From: Mangrovibacter yixingensis
GTDB taxonomy: Bacteria > Pseudomonadota > Gammaproteobacteria > Enterobacterales > Enterobacteriaceae
Direction: 5' to 3'
Assembly (NCBI RefSeq): GCF_020523985.1
Contig: NZ_JAIVKM010000001.1
Coordinates: 1,612,001 to 1,676,000 of the forward strand
Length of the DNA stretch: 64,000 nt
Of the stretch, positions 9,557-20,975 are shown piece by piece; the first letter of the stretch is position 1; the number at the start of each line of letters is the position of its first letter. Position numbers and translations under genes: made by a program. The notes under the pieces were generated by a model, which worked only from the letters and a program-made list of their open reading frames with translations, was not told where the DNA came from and searched no databases.

Positions 9557-10399
9557 TTATTCCTCCGGCATACCATAGCGCCCTAGAGTCAAGCGGTCGT
9601 TGTTCCCGTAATCTTTAACAGTCTCAATGTTGTTATAACCCGCGGCACTGAACAATGCCCGGACTGGTTCACCTTGCTTCCAGCCATGTTCGAGCAATAG
9701 CCAACCGCCGGGAATGAGCACACCACGAGCCTGCGACACCAGTTCAGCTAAATCTGCAAGCCCGTTGTCTTTTGCCACTAACGCACTGCGCGGCTCAAAG
9801 CGAACATCCCCTTGCACCAGATGCTCATCAGACTCATCAATATAGGGAGGGTTACTGACAACCAGGCTAAAACGTACAGACTTAATGGCGGAAAACCAGT
9901 TGCTCTGTAAAAACTGAGCATTAGAAATACTTGAACGCGCTGCGTTACGCCTGGCGAGTTCAACAGCCTCAGGGATAAGGTCCACCCCGGTTACCTGGCA
10001 GTCAGGGCGTTCACTGGCAATTGCCAGTGCAATCGCGCCGGTGCCCGTACCCGCGTCCAAAATTTGGCATGGCCCGGCAGGTATCCGCGCCAACGCTTGT
10101 TCAACCAGACATTCAGTATCGGGCCGTGGTATCAATGTATGCGGTGAAACATAGAGTGGTAACGACCAAAACTCACGCTCGCCAAGAATATAAGCAACTG
10201 GCTCGCCATTTATCCGGCGAGCCAGTAATGTTTCGACCTGTTGGTAGTGTTCCTGGCTAAGTTCCGTTTCACCAAATGCCAACAAGAAAGTGCGCCCTTT
10301 ACCTGTTACGTGACTCAGTAATATTTCCGCGTCACGCCGCGGGCTGTCACTGCCACACAGGCGCTCAGCCGCACTGACAAGCCATTCACTAAGATCCAT
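9557..10399 (-). CDS. prmC: Release factor glutamine methyltransferase PrmC
   Basis: PrmC methylates the Gln of the GGQ motif in peptide release factors, raising termination efficiency. The SAM-binding Rossmann fold contains ILDAGTGTGAIALAIA, and the Gln-binding signature NPPY lies in VVSNPPYIDESDEH. An N-terminal helical domain (about residues 1-80) recognises the release factor. The 280-residue length is close to E. coli (277). It overlaps its substrate's gene prfA by one base. Confidence 0.97.
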   Translation of the reverse strand: MDLSEWLVSAAERLCGSDSPRRDAEILLSHVTGKGRTFLLAFGETELSQEHYQQVETLLARRINGEPVAYILGEREFWSLPLYVSPHTLIPRPDTECLVEQALARIPAGPCQILDAGTGTGAIALAIASERPDCQVTGVDLIPEAVELARRNAARSSISNAQFLQSNWFSAIKSVRFSLVVSNPPYIDESDEHLVQGDVRFEPRSALVAKDNGLADLAELVSQARGVLIPGGWLLLEHGWKQGEPVRALFSAAGYNNIETVKDYGNNDRLTLGRYGMPEE

Positions 10400-11481
10400 T
10401 ATTCCTGCTCAGATAGTGCAGCAAGCTGGTCTGCCTGGTACTCTTGAATTACAGGCTCAATCAGCATATCCAGCTTACCTTCCATCACTTCGTCCAGACG
10501 ATAAAGAGTGAGGTTGATACGGTGATCGGTCACCCTCCCCTGTGGAAAATTATAGGTCCGGTTGCGGTCAGAACGGTCCCCCGTTCCCAGCAGACTCCGC
10601 CGGGTCGAGGCTTCTTCTTGCTGACGTCGGGATTCTTCTTGTGCACGGATCCTCGCACCCAGCACGGATAATGCTTTCGCTTTGTTTTTGTGTTGGGAAC
10701 GTTCATCCTGACATTCCACCACAATTCCCGTCGGTAAGTGAGTGATACGGATCGCGGAATCAGTGGTGTTTACGTGTTGCCCGCCCGCACCAGAAGAACG
10801 GAAGGTATCAATGCGCAAATCTCCAGGGTTAATATCTGGCATTTCCGCCTCAGGCAGTTCTGGCATAACTGCAACAGTGCAGGCCGAGGTATGAATGCGC
10901 CCCTGGGATTCCGTAGCAGGAACACGCTGAACGCGGTGCCCACCGGACTCAAACTTAAGCCGCCCATAAACGCCATCACCACTGACCCTGGCAATCACTT
11001 CTTTGTAGCCGCCATGTTCACCGTCATTGGCACTCATAATTTCAACCTGCCAACGGCGTGACTCGGCATAACGGCTATACATGCGGAACAAATCACCAGC
11101 AAAGATTGCTGCTTCATCACCACCAGTACCTGCGCGCACCTCTACAAATGCACTACGTTCATCGTCCGGGTCTTTAGGTAGCAACAGTAACTGGAGTTGT
11201 TGCTCCAGTATTTCCTGCTGCTGGCGAGCCTGGTCTAACTCTTCCTGCGCCATTTCGCGCATTTCAGGATCGCTCAGCATGCTTTCCGCTGTTTCAATAT
11301 CTTCTGCGTTTTGCTGCCATTGCTGGAAACAACGCGACACATCAGCCAGTTGAGCATATTCACGCGACAGGGCCCGGAAACGATCCTGGTCCGCAATAGT
11401 AGCGGCATCGCCCAGCAACGCCTGAACTTCCTCGTGGCGCTCGTATAAGGCTTCCAGTTTGGCAACAATAGAAGGCTTCAT
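10399..11481 (-). CDS. prfA: Peptide chain release factor 1
   Basis: RF1 recognises UAA and UAG stop codons on the ribosome and triggers peptide release. The catalytic GGQ is in [17 protein letters not shown], followed by the tRNA-mimic domain ([13 protein letters not shown]), and the anticodon-like PAT tripeptide is in [11 protein letters not shown]. The length of 360 residues equals E. coli. It lies 42 bases downstream of hemA. Confidence 0.98.
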   Translation of the reverse strand: MKPSIVAKLEALYERHEEVQALLGDAATIADQDRFRALSREYAQLADVSRCFQQWQQNAEDIETAESMLSDPEMREMAQEELDQARQQQEILEQQLQLLLLPKDPDDERSAFVEVRAGTGGDEAAIFAGDLFRMYSRYAESRRWQVEIMSANDGEHGGYKEVIARVSGDGVYGRLKFESGGHRVQRVPATESQGRIHTSACTVAVMPELPEAEMPDINPGDLRIDTFRSSGAGGQHVNTTDSAIRITHLPTGIVVECQDERSQHKNKAKALSVLGARIRAQEESRRQQEEASTRRSLLGTGDRSDRNRTYNFPQGRVTDHRINLTLYRLDEVMEGKLDMLIEPVIQEYQADQLAALSEQE

Positions 11482-11523
11482 GGATTGAAGATTACCTTTA
11501 TAAAAAGAGAAATGAGAAAAGAA

Positions 11524-12780
11524 CTAATCCAGCCCGAGGCTGTTGCGCAGGAGTTGCAGGCGTTCTTCATCGCCATCGCGGGCGGCCTGTTGTAAAGCTT
11601 TAGTTGGGGAATGGATCAGTTTTTGTGTCAGTTTACGGGCGAGGTCCTGAACCACAGCATTCGCATCTTCACCCTGAGCCAGGGCAGCGAGCGCACGTTC
11701 AGCCAGATCATCACGCACATGCTCAGCATGTGCACGGAAATCACGAATAGTTTCTGTCGCGCTTTGTGCACGCAACCACGACATAAATTCGCCAGTTTCT
11801 TGGGTAACAATAGCTTCGGCCTGCTGCGCTGCTGCCTGCCGTTGCGCCATGTTGTGCTCAATGATGGACTGGAGATCATCCACACTATAGAGATAAGCGT
11901 TGGGGACATTGCTTACTTCCGGCTCAACATCACGAGGGACGGCGATATCAACCAGCAATACCGGCTGATTTCTGCGTTTTTTCATCGCCCGCTCAACCAT
12001 CCCTTTGCCGATAATGGGCAAAGGGCTGGCCGTAGAACTAATAATGATATCGGCCTGATATAACCGCTCATCCACTTCGCCAAGAGAGATAACCTCAGCC
12101 CCGACTTCCTGAGCCAGTAGCTGTGCTCTTTCCCTTGTACGGTTCGCGATTATCATCTGTTTGACTCTGTGTTCACGCAGATGCCTGGCAACCAGTTCGA
12201 TGGTTTCGCCCGCGCCCACCAGCATTACAGTGACAGAAGCCAGAGACTCAAAAATTTGCCGCGCAAGCGTACAAGCAGCAAAAGCGACTGAGACAGCGCT
12301 GGCACCAATTTCTGTTTCAGTACGAACCCGTTTCGCCACAGAAAAAGACTTCTGGAACATTCTTTCCAGTTCGCCTGAAACCGAGTGTTCACGCTGAGAA
12401 TCTGCGAACGCTTTTTTTACCTGGCCAAGAATTTGCGGTTCACCCAAAACCAGGGAATCCAGACCACTGGCAACTCGCATCAGGTGGCTTACCGCATCGT
12501 TATCTTTATGCCAGTAGAGGCTTTGCCGCACATCGGTTTCATTTAACTGGTGATAATCACACAGCCAGTGCACCAGTTGCTCTTGCAAGTCGCTTTGTTC
12601 TTCAACGCTCAAATACAGTTCTGTACGATTACACGTTGATAACACCACACCACCTTGTACCTTTGGCTGCGCAAGCAAACTATTGAGCGCATGATCAAGG
12701 GTCTCCGGCGTGAACGAAACACGTTCCCGCAATGAGACAGGGGCTGTTTTATGGTTAATACCTAACGCTAATAGAGTCAT
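11524..12780 (-). CDS. hemA: Glutamyl-tRNA reductase HemA
   Basis: HemA catalyses the first committed step of tetrapyrrole synthesis, reducing Glu-tRNA(Glu) to glutamate-1-semialdehyde with NADPH. The catalytic Cys is in [10 protein letters not shown], the tRNA-reductase domain includes [12 protein letters not shown], and the NADPH fold has [17 protein letters not shown]. The C-terminal dimerisation helix ends RNSLGLD. The 418-residue length matches E. coli. It opens the hemA-prfA-prmC-sirB2-sirB1-kdsA operon and is divergent from lolB, as in E. coli. Confidence 0.98.
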   Translation of the reverse strand: MTLLALGINHKTAPVSLRERVSFTPETLDHALNSLLAQPKVQGGVVLSTCNRTELYLSVEEQSDLQEQLVHWLCDYHQLNETDVRQSLYWHKDNDAVSHLMRVASGLDSLVLGEPQILGQVKKAFADSQREHSVSGELERMFQKSFSVAKRVRTETEIGASAVSVAFAACTLARQIFESLASVTVMLVGAGETIELVARHLREHRVKQMIIANRTRERAQLLAQEVGAEVISLGEVDERLYQADIIISSTASPLPIIGKGMVERAMKKRRNQPVLLVDIAVPRDVEPEVSNVPNAYLYSVDDLQSIIEHNMAQRQAAAQQAEAIVTQETGEFMSWLRAQSATETIRDFRAHAEHVRDDLAERALAALAQGEDANAVVQDLARKLTQKLIHSPTKALQQAARDGDEERLQLLRNSLGLD

Positions 12781-12970
12781 TTCTGGTGAGTAGTACCGAC
12801 ATTACTATGGCTTTCATTATGCATCATACAATATGCGTCATATCAATTAAAGTAAGCTACCGCTTTCGGAGTAATAGATAATTTCATGATTTATGACAAC
12901 TTGCCCGTAGACGCTATGGCTCACTGGCGATAGCATGCGTGCAATTAACCGCAAAAGGGATGCCATTGTG

Positions 12971-13594
12971 ATGACTTTTTCTTCTACCCGGCTGTTGCGC
13001 CTGGTCCCACTAGCCAGCCTGTTACTCACTGCCTGTGCGCTTAACGGCCCCCAAAAACCGGCGAAAAGCCCGGACTCCCCACAATGGGTTCAACGTGAAA
13101 ACGCAATTAAATCTGTAACGCAATATCAAACTCGTGGTGCTTTTGCTTTTCTTACTGAACAGCAAAAAGTTTATGCGCGCTTTTTCTGGCAACAAACTGG
13201 TGCAGATAAGTACCGTCTGCTGCTTACTAACCCGCTGGGTAGTACCGAACTGGAGTTAAATGCCCAACCAGGCCAGGTGATTCTGGTTGATAACAAAGGC
13301 AAACGTTATGTTTCCGATGATGCCGAAGAGATGATTGAAAAACTGACAGGTATGTCGATTCCGTTGCAAAGCCTGCGTCAGTGGATGGTCGGTCTGCCCG
13401 GCGATGCTACCGATTATACTCTGGACAGCCAGTATCAGTTAAATTCACTTAATTACACAGTTAACGGCAAAACCTGGCACGTCACCTATTCAGGTTACAA
13501 CACGAAAGTGACTCCTTCGATGCCAAACAATATGGAGTTAACGAATGGTGACCAGCGCATCAAACTGAAAATGGATAACTGGATTATTAAATGA
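12971..13594 (+). CDS. lolB: Outer-membrane lipoprotein receptor LolB
   Basis: LolB takes lipoproteins from the periplasmic carrier LolA and inserts them into the outer membrane. It is itself a lipoprotein: the signal sequence ends in the lipobox LLTAC, and the mature part has [31 protein letters not shown] and [12 protein letters not shown] as in E. coli. I chose the ATG at 12971, which gives a 207-residue product, over the ATG at 12935, because the longer form puts extra charged residues before the signal peptide. It overlaps ispE by four bases. Confidence 0.96.
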   Translation: MTFSSTRLLRLVPLASLLLTACALNGPQKPAKSPDSPQWVQRENAIKSVTQYQTRGAFAFLTEQQKVYARFFWQQTGADKYRLLLTNPLGSTELELNAQPGQVILVDNKGKRYVSDDAEEMIEKLTGMSIPLQSLRQWMVGLPGDATDYTLDSQYQLNSLNYTVNGKTWHVTYSGYNTKVTPSMPNNMELTNGDQRIKLKMDNWIIK

Positions 13595-14448
13595 CAACAT
13601 CCTGGCCTGCTCCCGCTAAACTGAATCTGTTTCTCTACATTACTGGCCGCCGCGCAGATGGTTACCACAATTTGCAAACGTTGTTCCAATTTCTGGACTA
13701 TGGAGACACTGTCGGCATTACAGTAACGGATAATGGGCAGATACAGTTGCAAACACCGGTAACGGGTGTGCCTGAAGAAGAGAACCTGTTGGTGCGGGCC
13801 GGGCACTTGTTGTATGACTACGCTGTGCGCCAAAATCGAATCGCGCCTTCCTGTGGCGTGTTATTGTCCATAGACAAAAAACTCCCAATGGGTGGTGGGC
13901 TTGGCGGTGGTTCCTCCGATGCTGCCACTGTGCTGGTAGCGCTGAACGCGCTATGGCAGGCAAACCTTACTGAAGATGAATTAGCAGCGCTTGGTCTGCA
14001 ACTGGGTGCCGATGTTCCTGTTTTTGTGCGCGGCCACGCAGCCTTTGCTGAAGGCATTGGTGAAAAGCTAACGCCTGCTAATCCCATAGAAAAATGGTAT
14101 CTGGTTATTCACCCAGGAGTGAGCATACCCACACCAGTGATTTTCACTGATCCTGAGTTGCCCAGAAATACGCCATTAAGGTCTCTGGAAACGTTACTAA
14201 AATGTGAATTCAAGAATGATTGCGAAGTTATCGCAAGAAAACGTTTTGGCGAGGTTGATAGAGCGCTTTCCTGGCTGTTAGAATACGCGCCGTCGCGCCT
14301 GACTGGGACCGGTGCATGTGTTTATGCTGAATTTAACACAGAAACTGAGGCCCGCCAGGTTCTTGAGCAAGCCCCGCAATGGTTACAGGGTTTTGTGGCA
14401 AAAGGACAAAATCTTTCGCCACTCCTTCGCAGCCTTCGGGGAATCTGA
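13591..14448 (+). CDS. ispE: 4-diphosphocytidyl-2-C-methyl-D-erythritol kinase
   Basis: IspE phosphorylates CDP-methylerythritol in the MEP pathway for isoprenoid precursors. It is a GHMP-family kinase: N-terminal [21 protein letters not shown], the ATP-binding glycine loop [14 protein letters not shown], and a C-terminal [10 protein letters not shown] motif. The 285-residue product is slightly longer than E. coli (283). It is translationally coupled to lolB by a four-base overlap, with prs downstream. Confidence 0.97.
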   Translation: MTTSWPAPAKLNLFLYITGRRADGYHNLQTLFQFLDYGDTVGITVTDNGQIQLQTPVTGVPEEENLLVRAGHLLYDYAVRQNRIAPSCGVLLSIDKKLPMGGGLGGGSSDAATVLVALNALWQANLTEDELAALGLQLGADVPVFVRGHAAFAEGIGEKLTPANPIEKWYLVIHPGVSIPTPVIFTDPELPRNTPLRSLETLLKCEFKNDCEVIARKRFGEVDRALSWLLEYAPSRLTGTGACVYAEFNTETEARQVLEQAPQWLQGFVAKGQNLSPLLRSLRGI

Positions 14449-14498
14449 GTGCAGGTGACAACGTCACCATTGTTCCAGACGTTGCATGCTGCGCTTAA

Positions 14499-15527
<1,029 letters not shown>

Positions 15528-15542
15528 TAGCGAAATTTAAGT

Positions 15543-15569
15543 AAAACCCGCTCAGGCGGGTTTTTTTTG
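15543..15569 (+). terminator. Terminator of prs
   Basis: CCCGC (15547-15551) and GCGGG (15556-15560), extended by AAAA/TTTT, enclose a four-base loop and run into eight or more T residues. This is a standard intrinsic terminator. Confidence 0.88.
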
Positions 15570-15647
15570 TTCCATAGTTATTTTGTAATACTAATTGCCT
15601 CCTTCACTGGTGTGACCACCTGGTGATGCGCATCTGGGTGCTGGATT

Positions 15648-17339
15648 GTGAAACGATCAATTTTTTCTCACCTTATGCCGTTCTATGCATTAAAAGAAGC
15701 ATGTCTGCAGCAAAAATATACATTAGTGCGGTTTAATCGTGACCTGATAGCTGGCCTGACGGTTGGCATAATAGCCATACCATTGGCAATGGCTCTGGCT
15801 ATTGGTAGTGGGGTTGCTCCACAATACGGGTTATATACATCAGCGATTGCCGGGATTGTCATTGCCATTACCGGTGGTTCACGGTTTAGTGTCTCCGGGC
15901 CAACGGCAGCATTTGTGGTAATCCTCTATCCGGTATCGCAACAATTTGGCCTGGCAGGCTTGTTGATTGCCACCATGCTCTCTGGCTTTTTCTTGATTTT
16001 ATTTGGGCTGGCCCGTTTTGGCCGGCTCATTGAATACATTCCACTACCGGTTACTCTGGGTTTCACTTCGGGTATCGCCATCACCATTGCCACCATGCAA
16101 ATCAAAGATTTCTTTGGTTTAACTCTGGCCCATGTCCCTGAGCATTACCTCAATAAACTCTTCGCACTGATAACTGCCCTTCCCACCCTTAACTGGGGCG
16201 ATGCCCTGCCAGGGATTGTTACACTGGGTACGCTAATTCTGTGGCCGCGCTTAGGAGTCCGTTTGCCTGGTCATTTACCTGCACTGGTTGCCGGTTGCGC
16301 AGTTATGGCAGTGGTTAAAATGATGGGTGGGGATGTGGCAACCATCGGTTCGCGTTTTCACTACCTGCTGCCTGATGGCAGCCAGGGAAATGGTATTCCG
16401 CAGGTTTTACCTCAGCTAATGCTTCCCTGGACTCTGCCAGGTAGTAGCTTCACACTATCCTGGGCCACAATACAGGCCTTGCTACCTGCTGCCTTCTCAA
16501 TGGCAATGCTGGGTGCCATTGAATCCCTGCTGTGCGCTGTTGTGCTCGATGGTATGACAGGGACCAAACATAATGCGAACAGTGAGTTACTCGGGCAGGG
16601 TTTTGGTAATGTAATTGCACCATTTTTCGGCGGTATTACCGCAACGGCGGCGATAGCCCGCTCTGCCGCTAATGTGCGTGCCGGTGCCACTTCACCTGTT
16701 GCCGCTATCATTCATGCTGTATTAGTGCTACTGGCGATTTTACTGCTTGCACCCTGGCTATCCTGGTTGCCTCTGGCATCAATGGCCGCTTTACTGCTAA
16801 TCGTTGCCTGGAATATGAGCGAAGCACATAAAGTCATTAATTTATTTCGCCGGGCTCCACCGGATGACATTATCGTGATGCTTCTGTGTATGTCGCTCAC
16901 GGTACTGTTCGATATGGTTATCGCCATCAGCGTGGGGATTGTGCTCGCTTCATTGTTATTTATGCGCCGCATAGCACAAATGACCCGGCTGGCTCCAGTT
17001 ACTCAACCTTTCCCAGAAGCAGTCCTGGCCACTCGCATTACTGGCCCATTATTCTTCGCTGCAGCCGACGGCATTTTTGAGCAACTGGCAGTGCAACTGG
17101 CGGGTAAACGGGCGGTTGTGCTGAACTGGTACGGTGTCACCCTACTGGATGCTGGAGGGCTCGCAGCCCTTGAGAGGTTTATCAATCGCCTGCCTGAAGA
17201 GACAGAGTTACGGATTTGCGAACTGGGTTTTCAGCCATTACGAACTCTGGCTCGCGCGGGAGTAAAACCCATTGAGAGCAAGCTAACTTTCTTCGCCAGC
17301 TTTGAAGATGCAATAAAAGACATTCCTACCATGAAGTGA
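15648..17339 (+). CDS. dauA: C4-dicarboxylic acid transporter DauA (SulP family)
   Basis: DauA (formerly YchM) is an inner-membrane SLC26/SulP transporter shown in E. coli to carry succinate and other C4-dicarboxylates at acid pH. The 563-residue protein has a membrane domain opening with [26 protein letters not shown], the SulP signature [11 protein letters not shown], and [22 protein letters not shown]-terminal STAS domain (from about residue 440, [22 protein letters not shown]) follows. The start is a GTG at 15648 reading [11 protein letters not shown], as E. coli begins with a similar sequence. Confidence 0.96.
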   Translation: MKRSIFSHLMPFYALKEACLQQKYTLVRFNRDLIAGLTVGIIAIPLAMALAIGSGVAPQYGLYTSAIAGIVIAITGGSRFSVSGPTAAFVVILYPVSQQFGLAGLLIATMLSGFFLILFGLARFGRLIEYIPLPVTLGFTSGIAITIATMQIKDFFGLTLAHVPEHYLNKLFALITALPTLNWGDALPGIVTLGTLILWPRLGVRLPGHLPALVAGCAVMAVVKMMGGDVATIGSRFHYLLPDGSQGNGIPQVLPQLMLPWTLPGSSFTLSWATIQALLPAAFSMAMLGAIESLLCAVVLDGMTGTKHNANSELLGQGFGNVIAPFFGGITATAAIARSAANVRAGATSPVAAIIHAVLVLLAILLLAPWLSWLPLASMAALLLIVAWNMSEAHKVINLFRRAPPDDIIVMLLCMSLTVLFDMVIAISVGIVLASLLFMRRIAQMTRLAPVTQPFPEAVLATRITGPLFFAAADGIFEQLAVQLAGKRAVVLNWYGVTLLDAGGLAALERFINRLPEETELRICELGFQPLRTLARAGVKPIESKLTFFASFEDAIKDIPTMK

Positions 17340-17354
17340 TGTACTGAAACAACA

Positions 17355-17382
17355 CGCCCCAGCAGAAACTCATGCTGGGGCG
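17355..17382. terminator. Hairpin between dauA and ychH
   Basis: CGCCCCAGCA (17355-17364) pairs with TGCTGGGGCG (17373-17382) around an eight-base loop. The genes are convergent. No long T run follows on either strand (TGTTGTTT on the minus side), so efficiency is uncertain. Confidence 0.65.
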
Positions 17383-17402
17383 CAAAAAACCTGTAAAAAT
17401 AA

Positions 17403-17678
17403 TTAACTGTGGCGATGCTGTTTATGCTGGCAGCGTTTATCGAAATGACGAACCCACCAGTAACGATCCGCAACCGCCTCATGGCCGCTCACTCGAGCAC
17501 CAACCAGCCAAAGAATAGCACCTGCGAATATGCCAAAAATAGCGCCATGGCCCAGCATCTCAGAAATATTCAGTTGAGGTAACTGATTCAGGACGGAAAC
17601 ACCAACCCCGGCAACCATCACCACGAGACCAAACCCCATTAAAAAATTGCCGAGTAACGAAGCGTTTTTACGTTTCAT
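17403..17678 (-). CDS. ychH: Stress-induced membrane protein YchH (DUF2583)
   Basis: YchH is a small inner-membrane protein reported in E. coli to be induced by stress and to affect biofilm formation; its mechanism is not known. The 91-residue product has two hydrophobic stretches (FLMGFGLVVMVAGVGVSVL and GAIFGIFAGAILWLVGA) and the conserved C-terminal DRYWWVRHFDKRC, ending in a His/Gln-rich tail. The start MKRKNASLLGN equals E. coli. A GGAGGTGAC ribosome-binding site precedes it on the minus strand. Confidence 0.94.
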   Translation of the reverse strand: MKRKNASLLGNFLMGFGLVVMVAGVGVSVLNQLPQLNISEMLGHGAIFGIFAGAILWLVGARVSGHEAVADRYWWVRHFDKRCQHKQHRHS

Positions 17679-18010
17679 ATGTCACCTCCGGTAAAAAAGT
17701 GGTTCGGTGGGGCTTCCCCCTCCTTTGGTTAAAGTATAAACAGAACATTCTCGCGTAGTGTGCGTACAGGATCACAATAATAACTTTAACATGACAAAAT
17801 TTTACAAATAACTATTTGAATAAATGTATTTAATAATAATTAGCTCAATAAACTATCCGTTTTTACTCCCGTTATTTCCCTTTAAGTACGTTATCTGAGC
17901 GTGCTGTGAAAAATACACCAGCTAACAGAGCACACAACCTGAACGTACTTTGTCATCTACGCGCCGACCCGTTAAAATACGCCGCACTTATTTAATGCAG
18001 GAAGATGCAT
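17679..18010. other. ychH–pth divergent intergenic region
   Basis: This AT-rich stretch of 332 bases carries the ribosome-binding site and promoter of ychH on one strand and the leader of pth on the other. I see no open frame that looks coding. Around 17905 a TGTGA element is present without a convincing TCACA partner, so I do not call a CRP site. Confidence 0.55.
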
Positions 18011-18592
18011 GTGGCTATTAAGTTAATTGTAGGGCTGGCGAACCCCGGCGCGGAATACGCCGCGACCCGCCATAATGCTGGTGCATGGTATGTTGATTTA
18101 CTCGCACAACGTCATAACCAGTCTCTGAAAGATGACCCGAAGTTTTTTGGTTACTCTGCTCGTATTCAGATTAACGGGAATGATGTTCGATTGCTGGTTC
18201 CTACTACATTTATGAACCTGAGTGGCAAAGCAGTCCTGGCAATGGCGAGCTTTTACCGAATAATGCCAGATGAAATTTTGGTCGCACATGATGAGCTTGA
18301 CCTGCCACCCGGCGTGGCGAAATTTAAAACAGGCGGTGGGCATGGCGGCCATAACGGCCTGAAAGATATTATCAGTAAACTGGGTAATAACCCCGGTTTT
18401 CATCGCCTGCGTGTTGGCATTGGCCACCCTGGCGATAAAAATAAAGTCACCGGTTTTGTGTTGGGGAAACCGCCATTATCTGAGCAACAGGCGATTGATG
18501 CAGCAATTGATGAAGCTGTTCGTTGTACCGATATTTTATTCAAAGATGGCCTCACCCTGGCAACAAACCGCCTGCACGCCTTCAAAGGCTAA
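18011..18592 (+). CDS. pth: Peptidyl-tRNA hydrolase
   Basis: Pth releases tRNA from peptidyl-tRNAs that drop off the ribosome and is essential in E. coli. The 193-residue protein keeps the active-site segments [21 protein letters not shown] (catalytic Asn and His), [14 protein letters not shown] and [12 protein letters not shown] (catalytic Asp). AGGAAG at 17999-18004 abuts the ATG at 18005, so translation most likely starts at the GTG at 18011, six bases from the Shine-Dalgarno; E. coli pth also begins with GTG. It is followed by ychF, the usual neighbour. Confidence 0.97.
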   Translation: MAIKLIVGLANPGAEYAATRHNAGAWYVDLLAQRHNQSLKDDPKFFGYSARIQINGNDVRLLVPTTFMNLSGKAVLAMASFYRIMPDEILVAHDELDLPPGVAKFKTGGGHGGHNGLKDIISKLGNNPGFHRLRVGIGHPGDKNKVTGFVLGKPPLSEQQAIDAAIDEAVRCTDILFKDGLTLATNRLHAFKG

Positions 18593-18747
18593 TTCTTTGT
18601 AATACTCAGGCGCAGTTACCAACTACGCCATACATGCAATTGCAGCCCTTACGCTGCGCTTTGTGTGTATAATAGGTATCAGACTGTTTTATTCTTCATC
18701 AGGTTAATTATAACCCTTTGATTTAAGTGATTAAGGTGATCTAAACC

Positions 18748-19842
18748 ATGGGATTCAAATGCGGTATTGTCGGCTTGCCGAACGTGGGTAAGTCCACATT
18801 GTTCAACGCACTCACTAAAGCGGGAATTGAAGCCGCAAACTTTCCGTTTTGCACCATTGAGCCAAACACTGGTGTTGTGCCCATGCCAGACCCGCGCCTG
18901 GATAAACTGGCAGAAATTGTAAAACCACAGCGCATTCTGCCCACCACAATGGAATTTGTTGATATCGCCGGTCTGGTTAAAGGCGCATCCAAAGGTGAAG
19001 GCCTTGGTAACCAGTTCCTGACGAACATCCGTGAAACTGAAGCGATCGGCCACGTTGTGCGTTGTTTTGAGAATGACAATATCATCCATGTGAACAACAA
19101 AGTTGACCCTGCTGATGATATTGACGTTATTAATACTGAACTGGCGCTGTCTGACCTCGACACTTGCGAACGTGCCATTCATCGCGTTCAGAAAAAAGCG
19201 AAAGGCGGAGATAAAGACGCCAAAGCTGAACTGGCAGCACTGGAAAAATGCCTGCCACATCTGGAAAACGCCGGGATGTTGCGCGCCCTCAAAACGCTGA
19301 CAGATGAAGACAAAGCGGCAATCAAATACCTGAGCTTCCTGACGCTGAAACCGACAATGTATATTGCCAACGTCAACGAAGATGGTTTTGAAAATAACCC
19401 ATATCTGGACAAGGTGAAGGAAATTGCCGCAGCAGAAGGCTCTGTCGTGGTTGCCGTGTGTGCTTCTGTTGAATCAGACATCGCAGAACTGGATGACGAG
19501 GAACGCGACGAGTTTATGGCAGAACTGGGGCTGGAAGAGCCTGGTCTTAACCGTGTAATTCGCGCAGGCTACGAATTACTTAACCTGCAAACCTACTTCA
19601 CTGCTGGTGTGAAAGAAGTCCGTGCATGGACTATACCGGTTGGTGCTACTGCTCCACAGGCGGCAGGTAAAATCCATACCGACTTCGAAAAAGGCTTTAT
19701 CCGCGCACAAACCATCGCTTATGAAGATTTTATTACTTATAAGGGTGAACAGGGTGCGAAAGAAGCCGGTAAAATGCGCGCTGAAGGGAAAGACTATATC
19801 GTTAAAGATGGCGATGTTATGAACTTCCTGTTTAACGTGTAA
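18748..19842 (+). CDS. ychF: Redox-regulated ATPase YchF (Obg family)
   Basis: YchF is an ancient Obg-type P-loop protein that hydrolyses ATP rather than GTP, associates with ribosomes and negatively regulates oxidative-stress defence. The Walker A loop is GLPNVGKST, the switch region is [17 protein letters not shown], and the usual NKxD specificity motif is replaced by NVNE ([10 protein letters not shown]), which explains the ATP preference. A coiled coil and C-terminal TGS domain ([19 protein letters not shown]) follow. It has 364 residues against 363 in E. coli. Confidence 0.97.
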   Translation: MGFKCGIVGLPNVGKSTLFNALTKAGIEAANFPFCTIEPNTGVVPMPDPRLDKLAEIVKPQRILPTTMEFVDIAGLVKGASKGEGLGNQFLTNIRETEAIGHVVRCFENDNIIHVNNKVDPADDIDVINTELALSDLDTCERAIHRVQKKAKGGDKDAKAELAALEKCLPHLENAGMLRALKTLTDEDKAAIKYLSFLTLKPTMYIANVNEDGFENNPYLDKVKEIAAAEGSVVVAVCASVESDIAELDDEERDEFMAELGLEEPGLNRVIRAGYELLNLQTYFTAGVKEVRAWTIPVGATAPQAAGKIHTDFEKGFIRAQTIAYEDFITYKGEQGAKEAGKMRAEGKDYIVKDGDVMNFLFNV

Positions 19843-19900
19843 ATATAATTTATCGTCTTTTGAGGTTTCGCTGAATCTCATAAGAATCGCAAAGCCCTAT

Positions 19901-19929
19901 AAAATCCACGCAATTGCGTGGATTTTTTT
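19901..19929 (+). terminator. Terminator of ychF
   Basis: AAATCCACGC and GCGTGGATTT form a perfect stem around AATT, followed by a run of T residues to 19929. This is an intrinsic terminator 58 bases after the ychF stop. Confidence 0.88.
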
Positions 19930-20517
19930 CAATGCACGGTGCTATCAGTTTGAACTCAACGGGTAAACCATCAGTTTGCGTTGGGTGAGTATCCAGTGGT
20001 AATACTTACCGTGGCTTTGGTATGGTATTAGCCGGTTGTGGCCAAAACAACTCGATGCTTTTTGTCCGGCTTAAAGGCTGGAGTAAGCGCCCCCAGGAGC
20101 GGCAAAGTGTTCAGACAATAGCCGCACGCTCAATGGCCTATTTGCCATACTCAAAGATGCCTGCGCATCATTCAGATTTTCATTTTATTAATATCAAAGT
20201 CTTCTATACCGCTAGGTTTCGCTTTCAACTGTAATAGCTGGCAGCGGAAGTACTGGATTTGCAGTAGATATCTTTGACAACCCGGCCTGCTTCGGCGCAC
20301 TTCAGCACGGTGATAATCAGTTACTCAGTTAATCGAGCTTGTGCATGTCTCTCTGCCTAAAGGGCATATTCAACATGCCGGAAGATCTCTGAATGTGAAC
20401 AGTTCGTTTTACTGGGTACTTACATATACACACGATGCGTTGGCACACTAAATGAACAATCTGGCTATCGGCGGCAACGCATTGACAAATGCAACATTGT
20501 TTAAAACCCATTAAAAG
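19930..20517. other. Gene-poor stretch after ychF
   Basis: No convincing gene lies here. Open frames such as 20022-20234 on the plus strand have no ribosome-binding site and an unstructured composition. The stretch has ordinary base composition rather than being AT-rich spacer, which would fit a decayed gene, but I could not match any frame to a known protein. It marks the boundary between core and accessory DNA. Confidence 0.4.
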
Positions 20518-20533
20518 TGTGATGTGAATCACA
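20518..20533 (+). promoter_or_regulatory. Perfect CRP-binding palindrome
   Basis: TGTGA-TGTGAA-TCACA matches the CRP consensus TGTGA-N6-TCACA at all ten defined positions, with extra flanking symmetry (G before, C after). It is centred about 92 bases before the start of the 46-residue gene at 20618, a spacing that fits a class I activator site. Regulation is inferred. Confidence 0.7.
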
Positions 20534-20617
20534 CTAATTCTTGTCGACGAGCGTATTTTTTGATTCGAAGGGTTTCTGAGACAGAAACTTATTAGGTTAC
20601 AACAGGAGCAGTTTCGA

Positions 20618-20758
20618 ATGTCTAAGAATAAAAAAACAAGTAAAGAAGTGGCTTCCAAGGCAAATGGGCAACTTAAAGACCCTAAATCAACCCCGAATCA
20701 GAAGTCTGTAGCTGAGTCTGCAGTAAGTCAGGCACCTGACAAGAAGAAAAAGAAATAA
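20618..20758 (+). CDS. Small lysine-rich protein (46 aa)
   Basis: This is a 46-residue, highly basic, low-hydrophobicity protein: Lys-rich ends flank a core reading TSKEVASKANGQL and SVAESAVSQ. I recall similar short enterobacterial proteins with a TSK…A…A…L…KS.A.SALSQ pattern and no assigned function, so I call it real but unknown. Supporting signs are AGGAG nine bases before the ATG, a perfect CRP palindrome upstream and a hairpin directly after. It could be a nucleic-acid-associated or stress-related small protein; nothing in the sequence decides this. Confidence 0.75.
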   Translation: MSKNKKTSKEVASKANGQLKDPKSTPNQKSVAESAVSQAPDKKKKK

Positions 20759-20770
20759 ACTATCAGGTTA

Positions 20771-20799
20771 TGAAACTGGAGGTAAAGCCTCCAGTTTCA
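20771..20799 (+). terminator. Hairpin after the 46-residue gene
   Basis: TGAAACTGGAGG (20771-20782) pairs perfectly with CCTCCAGTTTCA (20788-20799) around a five-base loop. There is no T run after it, so it may act as a 3' stabiliser or a weak or Rho-assisted terminator. Confidence 0.65.
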
Positions 20800-20975
20800 G
20801 TCATCTAAAGAGTGACCTTACTGTTAATCTCCCCAATACAACCTGCCTATGCATCAGTGAAATTTCTCCAGGCCTGAATGCAGGAGATTTTGCTGAACCA
20901 GTGACACCGCTGCCGGGACGCAGCCAGGAATTCGGTATCACTAAAACCTCAGGAAGTTAGCCAGCAACACAGCCA

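Noticed and set aside
17890-17940. CRP site between ychH and pth
   Set aside because: A TGTGA half site is present but the second half does not match, so the evidence is too weak.
20022-20234. Plus-strand 70-codon frame after ychF
   Set aside because: No Shine-Dalgarno, no recognisable motif, and mixed composition; I compared it with IS1 transposase from memory and saw no convincing match.
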